Shown here in pieces: positions 5,290 through 6,261 of a stretch of DNA of 6,261 bases (positions are counted from its first letter, which is position 1; every line of letters begins with the position of its first letter). The notes below the pieces were generated by a model, which saw nothing but the letters and a program-made list of their open reading frames with translations, was not told where the DNA came from and did no database searches. The translations under genes were made by a program, and so were the position numbers. The DNA comes from an uncultured Eubacteriales bacterium. Its GTDB lineage: Bacteria > Bacillota > Clostridia > Lachnospirales > Lachnospiraceae. The DNA lies in the NCBI GenBank assembly GCA_900321505.1, contig ONWK01000061.1, positions 1 through 6,261 on the forward strand, written 5' to 3'.

Positions 5290-6261
5290 CTATTTAATCT
5301 TGATCACCAGCCTCAGTTTCACTAATTTCCGCGGATCTGTATCCGGATAGGCCTCACTGTCCTCTTCTGTTGTATCATGTGATTCACCTGTAGCAGTGAC
5401 ATAATGGATCAGCCAGGATTTATAATCGGTTCCGGTTTCCGAATCCAGAAGATTCGTCTGTGTGACCGTTGTTGTACCGGAAGGTTCCTTTCTCATTATA
5501 GTAACCGCATAATCATGCAGCACCCTGAACTCCTTAACCTCCATTTCCCCGGTATTGATGTTCTTTTCTATAAAACCGCCCAAAATATCTTCCTTCTTCA
5601 TGTCGCAGCTGAAATCTACCTGTTCCAGAAGAAGTTTATTCTCAGACGGCCGGTTGATGGTCTTTCCGACTCCGGTGAAACTTCCCAGATATGCACTGGC
5701 ACCGGTATTTCCGTCCCAGAACTTGGCATAATAGGTGGGAAGCATATTATCATATTCCTTCAGGTCCACTTTTCCTTCATACCGGACACTTCCGCTGTAG
5801 GTTCCATAGGGGCTGTTGGCATCCCCGGTCTTTTTAAGAACAATATCTGCCATGTGGATCATGGGTGCTTTCGCATCCAGCAGCTGATCATAAAGCACCT
5901 CCTGCGAAAACTCATCCTGGATCCGTATCGTCCAGACCATATTTTTCTCTGCAAGCTTCCGCAGCTTTGATTTTACGATTCCGTCAAATGTTTTGAGCCT
6001 GGCTTTTGCATTCGTCAGTTCCACGATATCCGCCCATCTCTGCTTGTCATTCTGATATTCCGCCCAAGAGACTTTTGCCGTTCCTATGATGGCGCCGCTG
6101 ACCGCATCATTCAGGCCAAGCGGAACCGGACTGAGCACCTGTCCCGGAGAGCTGCCCTTAAATGTATCTATGGCCATTTTAACAATATCATCCCAGGAAT
6201 AACTGGGAAGCTTACCCTGAAGCAGATCCGTAACCTTATCGATTCCCGCACATTTGAAAAA
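5290..6261 (-). CDS. Unrecognised protein, N-terminus beyond the right edge
   Basis: The minus-strand frame stays open from the right edge to the TAG at 5290-5292, giving 323 residues. The Met codon at 6177 has no ribosome site (GATATTGTTAAA precedes it) and the 28 codons before it are open and protein-like (FFKCAGIDKVTD...SYSWDDIVK), so the true start lies outside the window. The visible part is soluble in character. Visible residues 80-120 look helical and rich in Lys, Arg and Ala, and residues from about 130 alternate polar and hydrophobic like beta strands, with YGTYSGSVRYEG, KTINRPSENK and a C-terminal tail of Lys/Leu/Ile/Val ending KLRLVIKIK. I do not recognise a family or a catalytic motif. 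Only 12 bases separate it from the lipoprotein gene at 5277, so it is the promoter-proximal gene of at least a two-gene operon. Whether it carries a signal peptide cannot be seen. Confidence 0.8.
   Translation of the reverse strand, partial: FFKCAGIDKVTDLLQGKLPSYSWDDIVKMAIDTFKGSSPGQVLSPVPLGLNDAVSGAIIGTAKVSWAEYQNDKQRWADIVELTNAKARLKTFDGIVKSKLRKLAEKNMVWTIRIQDEFSQEVLYDQLLDAKAPMIHMADIVLKKTGDANSPYGTYSGSVRYEGKVDLKEYDNMLPTYYAKFWDGNTGASAYLGSFTGVGKTINRPSENKLLLEQVDFSCDMKKEDILGGFIEKNINTGEMEVKEFRVLHDYAVTIMRKEPSGTTTVTQTNLLDSETGTDYKSWLIHYVTATGESHDTTEEDSEAYPDTDPRKLVKLRLVIKIK

Noticed and set aside
6175..6177. ATG at 6177 as start of the right-edge gene
   Set aside because: There is no ribosome site and the same frame continues upstream without a stop to the window edge.

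Overview
The window looks like a stretch of chromosome from a Gram-positive anaerobe of the class Clostridia, most likely a Lachnospiraceae member of the Butyrivibrio/Roseburia type. This is an inference from the strong GGAGG-type ribosome sites, the two lipoproteins with an ...ACG lipobox and Ser/Thr-rich linkers, base composition in the mid-40s %GC by eye, and the protein families present. No RNA genes, insertion sequences, CRISPR arrays or phage genes were seen.

Layout from left to right. (1) Minus strand, running off the left edge: a secreted lipoprotein with a right-handed beta-helix of the Cthe_2159/DUF4353 carbohydrate-binding type, preceded by a leader of about 180 bases that holds a 12-bp inverted repeat. 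(2) A strong intrinsic terminator at 1398-1450 that closes the next minus-strand gene. (3) Minus strand 1488-2423: a DHH/DHHA1 phosphoesterase of the 'exopolyphosphatase-related' type, with its own well-formed promoter. (4) A divergent intergenic region of about 400 bases (2424-2819) carrying that promoter, a pair of TGTCCAC repeats, a palindrome over a possible -10 box, a plus-strand terminator-like hairpin, and a promoter for the next gene. (5) Plus strand 2820-4433: a polytopic membrane diguanylate cyclase (GGDEF) with about ten membrane segments, a coiled coil and an intact active site but no canonical I-site. (6) A convergent gap with a 21-codon micro-ORF. (7) Minus strand 4510-5277 and 5290 to the right edge: a two-gene operon of a lipoprotein (DUF6591-like C-terminal domain) and an upstream gene of unknown function that is cut by the window edge.

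How the genes may work together: the GGDEF protein should make cyclic di-GMP at the membrane, and the divergently transcribed DHH phosphoesterase belongs to a superfamily whose members include nanoRNases that hydrolyse short linear dinucleotides, so a second-messenger link is possible but unproven. The beta-helix lipoprotein would act at the cell surface on polysaccharide. The lipoprotein operon at the right is tightly packed (12-base gap), so its two products probably share a role, which I cannot name. Two real genes reach the window edges without a visible end (left) or start (right). Nothing here amounts to a clearly new system; the most original items are the attenuator-like arrangement before the GGDEF gene and the unrecognised operon at the right.
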